From positions 8,122,001-8,186,000 of the forward strand of contig OX381721.1 of the NCBI GenBank assembly GCA_947462335.1: DNA of 64,000 nucleotides. Reading direction: 5' to 3'. Position numbers and translations under genes: made by a program. Of the stretch, positions 51,172 through 64,000 are shown piece by piece. The notes beneath the pieces were generated by a model. The model was given only the letters and a program-made list of their open reading frames with translations. It did not search any database and had not been told where the DNA came from. The DNA comes from Harmothoe impar (lineage: Eukaryota; Annelida; Polychaeta; Phyllodocida; Polynoidae). Position 1 is the stretch's first letter, and each line of letters opens with the position of its first letter.

Positions 51172-54100
51172 TGTTATATAACGTTGTATGCCCCCGCGCA
51201 CATTCGTTTCTGGAGTGTATCAACCCTGTAGGGTTGATATGATACAGGATTGCAGGCCTGACTAGTTACTCACCAGGACGGGCTGCATAAACAATGACAG
51301 CAAAGGGCATAGCACATAATATGCTGTCCATAAAGGGTTAATCCGTTGTAAATGCCCGGTGAGAATTACCCAGACGGTAATCAAACGGCCGCTCTATATG
51401 TTTCTATCTAAATGTAGGTGCTCCTGTTTCAGGACAGGTCTATAACTTCATACATCCACGAGTTGTCTTTGTCAGACCATGCATATCATACATCATTAGT
51501 TTATTATACCCCTTTCAAATGAATCAGATCTAAATGGTCGCTCCGAGGCTTTGAATGTAAATCGAACAGAAATACAATTGGTCAGGTTATCTTTCTTTGA
51601 ACAGCCCTTTGGGTTAGGCAGCAATCAGAATTAGGCCTATCATTTCTGATGATTGAATGTAATCTATACCTGATTTAACTTGGGACTACAATAATTTTTG
51701 TGAATGGATATTCTTATCATTAAGATCTATAAAGCTGTTGAATGTCAGGAAACTGGGTGAAAATAGGAAGTTTGCTTGCTTTTCCCTTTTTCTTTGAACA
51801 AGATTCACACACAATATCTAAATCAGTAGTCATTAGGAAGAAGAGAATGTCAGGAAGGGTCCGGGCCAAGGCCAATAAGCTCTTTGTGATACGGTATACA
51901 TATGGGTATCACTCCATTTTGGCAGCTTCTCGGTAGCCGAAAAAATAGATTTTCCTGGAAAGCAATCATATATGTATGCTCTAGGCCTATGCCAATTTGG
52001 GTTAGGTTATGGGTTCTTCTAGTAGATCAGAAGATGTGGTGAACAATATGTTTTATTGCTTTCTTTCCAAATTAAAGGTCTCACATGGGAGTACTTACAT
52101 TCAGATTTCTGATTTGGAAGTTTGTATCAGTATTGTTGACTCACCTGTGTGATAGATATGAGAGTGACAAAGTTGATGCTGTGTGGCCACATTCAATTTA
52201 AGGTTTTAAGGAGTTAATTTAACGTTTTTGGATTCATGTTGAATGTTAACATATATAACCAAAATTTAATGTTCCTGTTTACATGGGATTGCAACCATAC
52301 ATTGACCATATTGCTTACAGAAAACATTAATTCAATATGGATAAATCCCCATCAAATTCGCAATGACCCTTCACCTTTGCAGGCCTGGTGGTATTTCTCA
52401 GGAGGGCCTCGGAGTGTCAGGTTTATTAAATGCTATTGTATTTTGCATCAGAACCCTGAGGACAGGTACAGCTGAAGGACACTAATGATGCTTGTTTTCT
52501 GTCTCAAGGGGTACAATTCCTTATTATAGGTGGGTACAGTTGAAAATACACATTATTGAATTGATTTTAAACCGCTATACCTATCCTCTCTATAATATCT
52601 TATACTTCCACATGTAAATGCCCTAACAGTAACAGTCAAGGAGCCACACCAGCTACGTAATCCTCTTTATACCCTGCCCCTGGGTTTAAATAGTAAATTG
52701 ACGCTTAGTCACAGGCAAATTCGTTGGACCATCAATCTGTCTAGGTAAGTTTTACATGCTTTATTCATATTTCAACAGAACACATACTAGTAGTCTGATC
52801 ACAGAAACATTTCAATTAACCTTTCAGATAGAAGAGAGTGAGGAACGGCGGTATTTGATACTATTTAAGTTTATCTGAGTGTTCCCAGAATCTGCCCGAC
52901 ACATCAGCTACTGGCTATAGATAAGCTATCTATCTGTCCTCAGAGGAGTAGTTAAGAGGAAGGCGCCACGGTCAGACCATTAACTGCTCCTTTCACACCA
53001 CATTCCACTTAGCTGAACAGCTCATGGTATGTACCAGTTAATCATGAGGAAATGTCTAATGGGACTATCCAGGCAGTAATTAAATGCCTACTCTATTATC
53101 TTCTATATGATAGATATAGGTGCCGCCGTTTAAGGACAGCAAAATAACTTCACATATTCACACTTAAAGAATCACATTTTATTAATTTTATCATTTAGCT
53201 CTATTATTCAGAGCAGTTCATAAATTCAAAATGGTGGTATGAAAGCCAGGATCATTAGACCAGGAAGCAAAATATAACACTCAATCTGTGATTGCACATT
53301 CAAGCTTTTATCAGGATTTCCAACCTCATGACCAACCCTCCGGAATCTCAATCAAATAATTGTATAATCTGCAAGAGGTTATCTTGACGAAATTCAGGTC
53401 ACACCTCCATGCCCTATCGTAGAAGTAGCTGGGAGCACTACAAGCTATGTCTCACCAGATCTGATCAGTGGTTGCCTATAACCAGGTGATGTCTATGACC
53501 GACCCCTGGCAGCCAGATGGGTACTAATATAAAAAGAACTAAATGCTCCAATAGTTTAGATTTATTATTTTCTAAAACCTGGTGAAATAAAACAGGCATT
53601 CATAGATGTCCGACTTGGATCGATTTGGTGAGAGTTAATCTTCACTTGCTATCCTAATCTTACCAGATTTAGTCAGAACACAGATGGCCCAGCCTATAGC
53701 TGCGCAGGGTTTTCTGGGTTACATTCCCTTAGATTGAGGTGAAGTCAGGAAAGCTGGGTCTCATTTCCTCAATAGGACCTCTCTACAAAGGCATTCCAGC
53801 ACTGGGTAGGTATGGGGGTATGGGTTCTGGTAGGTGGCTGGGCATGGGTTTACTGAAGCTGGTATTAGTGGATCGACGTTGCAATTGAGGCTTCAGTACC
53901 TGTGCAATACATCATTGTGGGGGGGGGGGGGCAGTAAATAGAGTCATTGGTTGTCCCGCAGATGGGACACACTTCGTTTATTATGCCAATCTCAGATGGT
54001 ACCAGGATACCCTTAGCAAGGGGGTCCATTGTATTAGCCTCCCAGGATTGTATGGACTGTACCAAGGGTTGCCAGGGTTGTATTTCCATTCATGGAGTCC

Positions 54101-56937
54101 TTGTCGGGATGCAGAAAGGAGAGCACACATGAATAAGCAATCTGAAGTGTATTGGCTAAATACCTAGCCTTTGCTGAGCCTGATATTCTTACCATAGTTG
54201 TCCCATAGGTAATGGTGTGATATGCTATTATCCTATAGATATAATGAAGGTTGAGTAAAAGATCTTCCAAAATTTCATTCCAAAGGAATCCATTAGGGGG
54301 TATTCTGACTGAATGTGAAATTCCAAGTCGAACGTCAAAGATCAACAAGACTTTCCTAGAGAGAAATGATTTTATATTAGCTGATAGGGCTTTGTGTGAT
54401 AGCCACATTTTCCCCAGCTCAAACAGTTCTAGAACATTAAATGTGAATTCCCCATTGGCTGGTTGACATTATCTAAGACTATGGTGATTTATGAAGAGCT
54501 TGATAAACATCAGAGGCTAACCTTCTCAAAGACTATGGATCGAGCTTAAGATTTCCTCCTCTTTTATGAGCTTAACAGTGCTGGTTAACAGAGAGCAGAT
54601 ACTGCTCTGCTTTAAACTGTGTAATATGCCAGTAGAAGCTGATTTAAAGTTGTCTCAATTCTATTTGATGTTCCTATCGTGTTGTCTGTACTCAATATAG
54701 ATAAGAACATGATCCTGAAAGTCAATAATGGTGATGAATTTTAAAATCTGATATTTACTTACTGATGAAATGGTTCAGCTATGGTTAGCATTGGCATTAT
54801 CTGCCATGAGTGATTTTTATAAGGATATAAAGGGATTGAGGGACCAAGTACCAGGCAGGATGGGGTTTGGTAAGGGATACTATTGGAGCCAACTATAGCC
54901 AACATGGCTGCACAAGTGATCAGGTTGATCCATATTGTCAGACACACTGCCATAATAAAGAAAACCTCCTACAAAGTCATGAGCTATCTTCATATGAGTA
55001 AAATCCACATAGAAGTGCTCATCAAACAGTTCATCCAGGTTTTTGTCAGGCTTTCATTCAAACTCACACGAACCTGTTAGAAGTATTGATGAAAGTGGTC
55101 AATCCTTTGAAATGACAGCCGCTTTCAAAGATGGAAGATAGAGTAATGATGGAAATATGGCAGGACAAGATGGATGAAAGAGGTTACTATGTGGAAGCAA
55201 TAAGGGAGGTGACTATTATGCATCTCAAAAGGGGATTTATAATGCAATGAAAGGCTTTATGTAATGTTAACACCTGTATGCAAGACAATGCAATGTGAGT
55301 ATGCCTTTTGTAGCAGAATGCATGTAAACGGTCGAAGGTCTGGTCCCGCATCAATTGCAAAATGTATGCATTCCATCAGTTGCTATCTGGATCGGAACAG
55401 CTCCCCTTTATATTAATCACACCTGATACCATTGTGTTCCTGACATCAATATCGATCTCCATGTGTGTGCATATATACATTTAAGTATGTTTCTGTCCTT
55501 GTAGATATTATTCCTTCTTTATTGAATATCAAAAGAAGTGGATAGGAGAAATCTTAACGTCTCAAGGAAGTAAAAATAAACATGCCAGTAAAAACATACC
55601 AATATAAATAATATCTTGACGTTCATTATAATTTTGAGATACATCCTCAACCAAGGGAGATAATAATTATTATGGCCATTACGAAGGTCCTAGATTTTCA
55701 TCCACAGACTAGGACTATAGTAGCCCCTGTCTATTCTTTGCAGTGATCCAATGACATAGAAGAATACACGTGTACTTGAATACTCCAACTAATGAGACAC
55801 AATGAAATAGACACTGCACCATCTACTACTCACCTCCCATCTCACTCTGAGTGGATCCTCTTATAGGAACACAGCGTGGGACAAGACCTCTCTACAAGGT
55901 GAGGTTCACAAAGGCATCCTTGCCTTCAGGCCCACCGTAAATAGACTTCGAGTCAGGCAATCTGACGGAATAGACACTGCACCAATCCCAACAATCTACC
56001 CACTCATCTGCCACATCCCTCTGATTCAAGCCTCTTATATTAAGGACATAGGACCTCTCCACATGGCTTGGATCACAGAGGACTGCCAGTTTATAACTTT
56101 ATAACTGCAGGTAACAGAAGAAGGGGTTTACTCTAGTGGAATGTAGTGGATTGGTGCAAGGGAATGGTGCTTGTGTACTGCACAACTGTATGGACAGGAC
56201 ATCTCCAATAAATGATGAAGGCCAACATTCACTCATCAATTTGCCAGCCTACACCCAAAGGGGGGAAAGAGGGGGGAGCTATGGGGACCTACAAATAGGC
56301 CTGTCAGTTTGGTTTTGCTCCAGACTTGACAGACTTCATTATGCTAACCAAACCAGGCTATATACATCCCCTGGATGGCCCAGGCCCTAGAGTCAGCTAT
56401 AGCATAGCTGGCGTGTCTGGTAAATAACGTATTGGCTGGGGAACTGGGGAATATTGACAAATGGGTGTAAGGTAAGGGCAGTTGTTCTCTTTCATCTGCA
56501 GGCAACGTCATGTTCATCCTGTGTGACTCCCACCATCAAATATTCCTGTAGTTTCACAAAAATGTCCACGGTAATTGGACCTAGAAGGGAATTCCACAAC
56601 ATGGCACGCCCTGTGGGAGCCCTTTTCCCCGATTCCAAAACAGAGAGATAGAAGGCTATGTACATAAAGGTTGCTATTATATCGTGTATGATCCCACATC
56701 ACATCGTCAAGTGATCAATATGGTGGTTTGTTATCACTGACAATTCACTCTTTGCATTATGGGTAGGATCCTAAAAGTAGTGCCTCAGATATAGTCAATT
56801 GGACAGGAGAGGAGGGAGGGAGTACACTAAGTATGCAGTGGAGCCTGACAGAGTAATATACACTAGTTTGGAAGGGTTGGATCAAAGATCTATGCTACCC
56901 ATCCAGAATGCACTGAGTGATTGCGGATCAGTGGCTC
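51172..56937. other. Gene-free host DNA
   Basis: No gene recognised. A G run (53918-53929) follows a fragment of the dispersed family (TACCTGTGCAATACATCATT). Another family fragment is at 56140-56240 (GACATCTCCAATAAATGATG). Two related stretches at ~55850-55950 and ~56000-56090 (CCTCTTATAGGAACACAGCG versus CCTCTTATATTAAGGACATA, each with 'GACCTCTC.ACA') look like one repeat copied twice, and it recurs at 60890-61080. Confidence 0.45.
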
Positions 56938-57045
56938 CACCTGCACCTGCACTGCTGCACCTGCATCACTGCACCTGCATTACTGCACCTGCACTGCTGC
57001 ACCTGCACTGCTGCATCTGCATTGTTCCATCTGCACTGCTGACAT
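56938..57045 (+). repeat. CTGCACCTGCA-type minisatellite
   Basis: An irregular array of CTGCACCTGCATCACTG / CTGCACCTGCACTGCTG units over ~108 bp. Open in one plus-strand frame as a Leu/His/Cys-rich run, which is a compositional artefact. Confidence 0.8.
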
Positions 57046-58267
57046 GACCATGCTGTGAAGGCACATTACACGCACCACACCGTATGTTCTTTCAAGTAAT
57101 TCAAGATTAAAACGTATACAGCTGATTGTTTCTTCAATGTCTTTTATAAGCTCACACAACAAATACTGTCTCTAAAGGAGCACACTGTTCTCTACTGCTG
57201 AGCTTTTAATCCTTGAGTATGCTGATGGGTCTTAGCGACAAGGTCTCAGATGACATGGAGTTGGGGATAAGCAGGATAATAATGTAAGACAAAGGACAGG
57301 TTCTGAAGGCAGCTCATGAAAAAAACTATTTTGCTGCTTACCAGTGCATACTAGTAATTTGAAACTAGATGGGAGTGATGCCAGGGTATATTTATGATGA
57401 ATGCATTGCCTCCTTCTTGTGTTGTTGGTTCCATTTGAACGGTTTTCCTGGAACCCCATGTGTGGAGTCCACGTTGTATTGGAATAGGGACTCAATTAAT
57501 TGTTCCAGCTGTGGGTACCATTAGATGGTTAATAATTAATTAGGGACTAGGGGAACCAATATCGCCACACAAATGATCAAGCTTATCCGTATTGTCAGAA
57601 GCACTGCCATATTGAATAAAATCTCCCACGAAGGTCATATCGGTAAAGTGTTAAATCTGCCAAAGAAGTGTTAGTTTAGCTATTCGTTTTTTCGGCTGTC
57701 CGTCGGCCTTTCAGTCATACTTGATCCACCGGTTTTAACCCAAGGTAATGACCACGTGCCTGATAAGTTTTTCACTTACATCAAACTATTTTGAACCATG
57801 AATTGTTAACCATATCAGTATATAAAGATATGCATTATGCCATATGGTGTCATGAACCTGTTTGCAATATTTCCGATAGGGCCTATAGTGGTCAAATTTT
57901 TATTCCATGTGACTCTGTTTTCAAAGATGGAGAATTATTCTGTCCAATAGGTAAATATACAGAACAGATTTTTATGTGGTGAGTTGCGCAAAGGAGTTCT
58001 TTGTGTTAGCAATAAGGGAGAGGAAGCGGTGCATGAAGTATAGTGGGTGGGGCAAGGCTGCAATGCTAGTGTAATACATCACAGTTGGGAATGACGTCTC
58101 CAATAAATACCAACAGCCCTTTAGATAATTATCTTTTGGTAGCACTGAGTAGGGTCTTTTTGAAGGAGATAGGACAGGACCATTAGATAGACCTGCATGT
58201 CTAGCTGTGGAAGAGCGGGAAGCACTTCCTTTATTATGCTAATCCTATCAGACACAATCAGAGAATA
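57046..58267. other. Gene-free host DNA with a reverse copy of the dispersed family
   Basis: 58060-58170 contains GTGTAATACATCACAGTTGG, then GACGTCTCCAATAAATACCA and TTTAGATAATTATCTTTTGG, the reverse of the family at 38440. Nothing else was recognised. Confidence 0.5.
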
Positions 58268-58643
58268 TATATGGCTGTGTCTCACGACCTTGGGCCAATG
58301 TTTTTGTCTCGGACTGGGTGCCAGCTCTGACCGGGAGCCAGCTCTGACCGGGTGCCAGCTCTGACTGGGTGCCAGCTCTGACCGGCCTGAATAAAAACGG
58401 GTTGTTTAGGGCAGATGATGATAGAAATGGACAACTAATGACTAGTTTAGAGAGTTATAACATCCATTAACCTTTTCAGCCAAATTCTATCTCCATCTGC
58501 CCTAAATAACCCGATTTTATTCAGGCCGGTCAGAGCTGGCACCCGGTCAGAGCTGGCACCCAGTCAGAGCTGGCACCCAGTCAGAGCTGGCACCCAGTCA
58601 GAGACAAAAACATTGGCCCAAGGTCGTGAGACACAGCCATATA
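58268..58643. mobile_element. 376-bp fold-back element with 19-bp subrepeats in its arms
   Basis: The ends TATATGGCTGTGTCTCACGA and TCGTGAGACACAGCCATATA are perfect complements. Each arm then carries tandem 19-bp units of the GGGTGCCAGCTCTGACCG type (about four in the left arm, five in the right, reversed), then GGCCTGAATAAAAACGGGTT and its counterpart AACCCGATTTTATTCAGGCC. The ~90-bp centre is unique. Arm-internal tandem repeats with unequal counts are the mark of Foldback-type transposons. Confidence 0.85.
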
Positions 58644-59550
58644 GCGACCAACTCAGCCTTTGATCCCTTGCCTACTCCTTGATGGGCTACATTGTCAAGC
58701 TACAGGGTTCTAAAGACAAAGCAATCCTTATGCTAGATGTGAATTCACGAGCGATTGCACTACCATCCTAGTGCTAGTCATAGAAACAATATTGTGCTCA
58801 TAACATTGCCTCCCTGGTAGCAGTGATGAGAGATTATTCAGAATGCTAGCTGCCCCTTTCATACCACAGTCCCCTCAAATCATAGCACAAATCACATCAG
58901 CATGTGTGATTGTCTAGTGGGACAATAAGTGATCCTAATTGCAAGACAGCAAAAGAGATCTAGAGAACTGTGTATTCAACATACCTTCCTCAGTATGATA
59001 GCTGGGAATAATGTTGCACTATGTTACAGTCATAGATGTTACTGATTTTTTTTCATGAATACTAATGTTTAGCATTGAAGTCAGTTTGTTAGAAAATGAA
59101 AGAAGCTACACGTATTGACATAACAAGCGTTTGCAATGAGAAAACAGAGAAAGCCAAATGACATTTTACAAGGACATTGAACCATCATTTCTGATTTCAA
59201 GACAGAGAAATTGTGTACTTCTACTCTTCTGTCCATAGTCATTTGGCTCTGATTGTAATATCAGTTAAATCCAGTTGAAAATGTCAAATTGTACCACAAG
59301 AGAACAGGGAAGGAACAGTTATTTCCTTATCCCATGTTGACACCATCATGGATCATCCTATAAACTCTAATATTTGATATTTAATTTCTTATCCTGTCTG
59401 AGCCAATTGGATTAGTATGTACAGCATCGCTCAAATACATTTCTGGGTGCCAGTCGTTTTAGCGCACATTCCTATGCTGTGGCCCCGGGTGGGCTGGCCA
59501 ACTTTGACCCACATTGGGTTTAGCAAGGTGGGTAGCCCAATTTGGTAACA
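58644..59550. other. Gene-free host DNA
   Basis: Nothing recognised. A GC-rich patch at 59470-59545 (GGGTGGGCTGGCC, GGTAGCCCAATTTGG) recalls the repeat at 33290-33665. Confidence 0.45.
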
Positions 59551-59625
59551 TATGTGACATGCACTGGGAAAAGGTACCTTAGTGCACCCTGCACTAAGGG
59601 CCTTTTTCGCAGATCGTGTCACATA
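59551..59625. mobile_element. Palindromic MITE-like element, copy 2
   Basis: The arms TATGTGACATGCACTGGGAA and the complementary GCAGATCGTGTCACATA meet at TTAGTGCACCCTGCACTAAG. This is the better preserved relative of the element at 3311-3378, and its palindrome extends four bases further on each side. Confidence 0.8.
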
Positions 59626-60060
59626 TTATTATACAGGATAATTTAGCTACAATCTTGGTTCTCGTATGAATATAAAAATATGCTGCGTACTTTGGAGTCT
59701 GTTAGCATCGCATAAGCCTCTGGATGAAACCAGCCCTCTTACTTCTGAATAAATATACAATGCTTTGGGAGCATGTCATTGTGAGAATTACACGCTGATC
59801 ATGTTTCCAACTGTGTTAACAATATCACTTTCGTACAATACAATTTGTACCATAAATAACAAAATGGGATGACAATTCATATTCATCTGACGCTACAGCA
59901 ATAATCACCTAATGTACAAGAGCTCTAAAACTGCCTTTTTCAACTGGTTAATGCAGCATGACATCCCATTGACACCACGACAACTGAACCCTCTTAGTGT
60001 CACATTATCCAACACTTGGATCTGGGGGAAAAATCTATTAACCCATTAATATTGCCTTAA

Positions 60061-60727
60061 TGCAATATTGGTAGTGAAAGGTATTGAATTTAAAAAGTCA
60101 AAATCTCAAAAAAAGCATCCAATAAGAAAGGAGCCACGTCAAGTCTCCATGGCATAAGAGTGGCCCCACGGGATGCCACCATCAGTCACATGGGCAGCCC
60201 CACCTCCTGTGTCGGCTTATCAGGGGGGAGTAGTACAGCGTGATAAGCCGCTCATCAATTAGCGCTGCTTGCTTATCGGTCCACTACATTACCTTAACCC
60301 TTTGAGGATGACGTGATACCGCAAGGCCTTATTGTTATCTATCATTGTTATGTTCCAATGCAGCACTGTTTTGGTTTATTTTACTGACCCTCCAAGAGTG
60401 TACATCAACTTCATAGTGTCAACACAATTGATGAATGCAGGACTGAAGCCAGTGATCAGTACTGCATCCACGCATCATGGATTATAACCGCAAAAGGACA
60501 GTTATAATGCATTAGAATATAGGCCTACTATAATGCTTTTCCAGGCATAATACTAGCACCTGTTCCATCTGTTACCAACAGAAATAAAGTGCGTCTTGAG
60601 GTCAGTCGCCAGGATCTTCATCCTTGTTCAGCAGAATTTGTCTCGAAGTCCTCATCCTCTGACAGTGAGATTTGCAGTAATGCAATATTGGTAGTGATAG
60701 GTATTGAATTTAAAAATTCAAAATCTT
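60061..60727. repeat. 47-bp direct repeats bounding ~570 bp
   Basis: TGCAATATTGGTAGTGAAAG (60061) and TGCAATATTGGTAGTGATAG (60681) each continue through GTATTGAATTTAAAAA(G/A)TC for 47 bp with three mismatches. They could be short LTR-like ends or two copies of one repeat. The interval holds no reading frame of note. Confidence 0.55.
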
Positions 60728-60889
60728 TTGACGTAAAATAACGTATTTTTGTTAGCTGGGGCTCTATTTGTTCACCGCAGTAACCCTTTTTATAAGAACT
60801 ATGAAATTGTATACCTCAATACATCAAGTAGGTATACACCGAGAGGAAACAAAATGAAAAGACACAACATCATCAAGCACTCACCTCAC

Positions 60890-61190
60890 ACCTCCCTCAG
60901 AGTGGACAAGACAAGGTTAGATTCACAAAGCTACCCCATCTTTTAGGCCCTCTGTAAATAGACGCCAAGTGAGGCAATCAGATGGAAGTGACACTGCACC
61001 AATTCAAACTGTCTACCCCCTCACCTCCCTTTGAGTGAAGCCTGTTGTAAGGATATAGGACCTCTCCACATTGTGTGGACTCCCAGTGCTATAACAGAAG
61101 TAGAGGTTTGCAGTGGTGGGATTTAGTTGAGCAAGGCAGGACTTAACTGTATGTGTAATACATCACTGTGTGGACAGGAGTACGCAACCA
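60890..61190. repeat. Fragments of two dispersed repeats
   Basis: 60890-61080 resembles the pair near 55850-56090 (CTCACCTCCCTTTGAGTGAA, GGACCTCTCCACAT). 61130-61180 contains TGTGTAATACATCACTGTGT, the core of the family best seen at 38440. Confidence 0.45.
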
Positions 61191-61359
61191 TTAGGGCCCT
61201 GTCAAGCAGACACTTGGTAATCAGGTCCCTGTCCATGAGGCCCTTAACCATTAGGCTGGGAGAACCATTAGGCCCAGGCGGACACCAGGCTGTTTTACGT
61301 CATATATGCGTCATATTTACGTCATATTAAGCCCTATATAATTCATATTTCGTTCTCAA

Positions 61360-61450
61360 ATGTACATCATTGTACATCATTGTACATCATATAACGTCAG
61401 TGCACATCGTATAACGTCATTGTACATCATATTTGCCTCATTGTACATAA
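61360..61450 (+). repeat. TGTACATCAT tandem array
   Basis: Tandem TGTACATCAT units (11-12 bp) followed by longer variants with ATAACGTCAT. Preceded by 'GTCATAT.TGCGTCATATTTACGTCATATTA', a related array. Confidence 0.75.
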
Positions 61451-64000
61451 CGACCAGGGTCCTAATCCCTAGGGGCCTCATCCCTAAGGGGCTAATGTCC
61501 GTGATTCGTGAAAGTACATATCTCATGAATGACAATGGCTAGCCAAACGTCTCCTTCACTTCTAAATTAGCCAGACTCAAGGGGAGGATGGGGACCAACT
61601 TATATAGGCCTGCGTATGTGGCTTTGCTTGGGACCTGCGTCACTATATTTTGTTAACTAAACAAGGCTATGGACGCCCACTGAATGTCACAAGCTTAAGC
61701 TATAGAGTTAGTTCTACCATAGCCGACATATATCAGGACTAATAATGATATGGATTTGATAGCTTAGATATTGGTGGATCTTGACCTTTGTTCACGATTG
61801 AATCGATCATTTCGGTAGTTTATTGACAGTTTGAAACTAATTCCTTCTATCATTACCTCTTGCCATCCACAAGCAGCAAATTCTGGTGTTCCAAATGTTT
61901 GGCTGCTATATACCTTTAAGTCCACACAAAATTTTAAAAAAAGTTGTCTTCACCAATGCCTAGAATGTATTTTTTTGGGCCCATTTCTATCTCACGGTAT
62001 TACTGGCAGTATTAGCATCGATTTGATAAGGAATATGCGAATATTTATCCATTTTTCTCATGTTTCTCATGCAAAATAAAAGCAAATAAATTAATATTTC
62101 CCTCAAAACCTGATTAATATGCCGTGCGCGGTGATGAGAAACCATTATTTTCTTGAGTGGCCCAAATCAAGGTTTAAGATTAATGAATCACTTTGTCCTT
62201 TTAAGTAGGACTTCTAATTGATGGCTGACAGAAGGTAAAACGGGGAAATGGAACAATGATGTGGTTTAATTGATCAATCCCTGTATTGTTTTAGTCGGAC
62301 AGGACGCTTCCGAGGAAAAACGCTCAAGGACCATTGTCGTAAACTGGAAATCCACCTGGTGTGTGTTGATACAGGGCCCTTTTAAATCGCGCTGCTAAAA
62401 TAGTATAGTGGCCATATGCAACCACAATTAATGCTGAACTTACGTCTAATGTGCATGGCTATGTCATAAGCTATGTTTACCTTCCACAGTTTTTATCCTC
62501 TATATTATACATAAGTTACACGTCATCAGGGTGTCATCATAACCTAGGCACCGGGCCTCGATTCATAAGTTTATACTACTAAGTAAATTTTTGGGTTACA
62601 GTCGTAAGTAAAGCTACAACTTTTAGAAAAAACGATTGCATACCCATTTCACAAGAGGAAGTAGTATCTCCTTCAAAAACAGTCAGAAGTAAATTGATTT
62701 ACGATTAGGAACATCTGCAGTTGTAAAGTATAATTGAAATCGTATGTGCCCCTGTCGTACAATGTGGGGGAAACCAATTTATTTCAATATTTATTGCAAT
62801 ATTGGGGTGTTTCCAATCAATATGACGTCATTTCCGGTGAGGAGTTCCCACCTAGTCGTACAAAGAAAGTTGAGGAAATGGTTATGTGAGGCTAACTCAA
62901 AATATGACCCCTGTAGACTGACAGGCACCCTATATTTCTATATAGCATATAATAAAAATAGTAAATAAACCAGGTCGGAAATTTCCTTCCTATCCTGCTG
63001 TCATGTTATCCCACTGCACCATGCGGTATACAAAATACAGTATGATTTCTTATAACGACCAATGTTTTATTTATATTACATCCACTTGATAAAGCATTGT
63101 ATTGTAATACACAACATATTGACATAGTGCAGTACATGTTTCTCTTTCTTTTGCACCGGGTTTGGAATCTCTAAAGGTTGAAATGGAGAAAAAATCATTG
63201 GCTGAGATGAGTTTGGACCCTGTCTCAGCCGTTGATTGTGAAATGACATAAAAAGGACTTACGACCAGCTATTACCCTTGTTTTGTAAGACTTCATGACC
63301 AGTAATATTCTTACGACTGCATTGTGAAATGCACTATATATGACCTTACGACTGCAAAAGGAACATGTCTTTAACTTACCCATATGACAATGTACTACAC
63401 CTACTATTTTGTACGAGAAATGGTAATGTTCTGTCGTAATAGTATTTGACTATCGTACATTGTTATGAATCGAGCCCCCGGTCAGCCACAGTACGGTTTC
63501 TCATTACTAATTTGTGTGGCATGTTGGTGAATACCTAAATATGCAGTTTCATATCAACCCTAGGTTAGTAGGACTGGTGCTATGAGACAGATTAGCGGAT
63601 TTAGCGCTAGCAATGGAACCCATCAGTACTAGCGTGAAATGCTGACACTATGTATATCATAAGACCACACTTGGTGTGTAGTTTATGGCTCTAGGTTTCT
63701 GTCTTGCTATGCCTCTGGGCCTGAAGGGTCTCAGAGGATTTCAAGATAAGTGCTTACAAACAAGAATGCTCAGCGCTTCATTAAACATATCTCTGAGCAG
63801 CTCACTGAGCAGCTCGCTGAGCATCTCGAAGGCAACCATACAGTCTTTATACCCTTGGTGTTGGTACAGGTGTTGTAGAATGCTGGGCTAGCAGTAGCTT
63901 GTGGCACAACCACATAGCAATGGTAAAACTGAAAATCTCTCACATTTAGATAGTAACAAATACCCTGAACTAGTGTTCTTATATTTGAACACCAACATTT
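61451..64000. other. Gene-free host DNA to the window end
   Basis: AT-rich DNA without a recognised gene. A short array of GAGCAGCTCACT-type units at 63790-63830 gives a Ser/Leu-rich open stretch that is a repeat artefact. Confidence 0.5.

Noticed and set aside
56938..57045. CTG-rich array as a coding region
   Set aside because: Simple tandem repeat; the open frame is due to composition.
1..64000. CRISPR arrays, bacterial operons, riboswitches
   Set aside because: The sequence is eukaryotic in character (TATA boxes, AATAAA signals, microsatellites, SINE-like repeats); the tandem repeats present lack spacers of the CRISPR kind.

Overview
This is a piece of a metazoan nuclear genome, probably a marine invertebrate, although the host species cannot be named from the sequence. 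It carries one complete giant virus-like transposon of the Polinton/Maverick (adintovirus-like) class. The element runs from 11214 to 31732 (20,519 bp). It has terminal inverted repeats of about 280-305 bp and is bounded on both sides by the same 6-bp target-site duplication, ATGAGG. Almost all of its reading frames are open, so the insertion looks young or recently active.

Layout of the element. The left half is a tightly packed leftward (-) block: a protein with two death domains whose gene is split by a frame change, the FtsK/HerA-type packaging ATPase, a small membrane-anchor-like protein, a conserved Maverick protein of unknown role, an integrase fused in frame to the minor capsid (penton-like) protein, a small basic pX-like protein, the double-jelly-roll major capsid protein, the adenain-like protease and a small coiled-coil protein. 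Two more leftward genes (a DUF5662-like protein and an unknown 230-aa protein) lie between this block and a 736-bp divergent promoter region. The right half is transcribed rightward: a 510-aa protein with two tandem SUMO-interaction motifs and a basic cluster, the 1360-aa protein-primed family B DNA polymerase with an OTU-like region, a zinc finger and a nuclease-like insert, and a 312-aa zinc-ribbon protein whose stop codon overlaps its polyadenylation signal. In function these are genes for replication and integration (PolB, INT), for the virion (MCP, mCP, ATPase, PRO, pX-like), and for host manipulation (death domains, SIMs). A 1.85-kb non-coding stretch inside the capsid block, flanked by a 9-bp direct repeat, looks like a later insertion into the element.

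The flanks (1-11207 and 31739-64000) are AT-rich host DNA in which I recognise no host gene. They hold a 42-bp minisatellite, fold-back (palindromic) MITE-like elements of at least five kinds, tRNA-like SINE segments, a recent 946-bp tandem duplication that itself contains two large palindromes, and a dispersed repeat family present in both orientations.

Most notable observations: the tandem death-domain gene with a +1 frame change at a UGA stop; the INT-minor capsid fusion made exactly at a seven-A run; the SUMO-binding regulator candidate; TIRs that begin with an AGT repeat and carry CRE, ETS-like, CCAAT and E-box motifs at both ends; and a possible short intron starting at the stop codon of the SIM protein.
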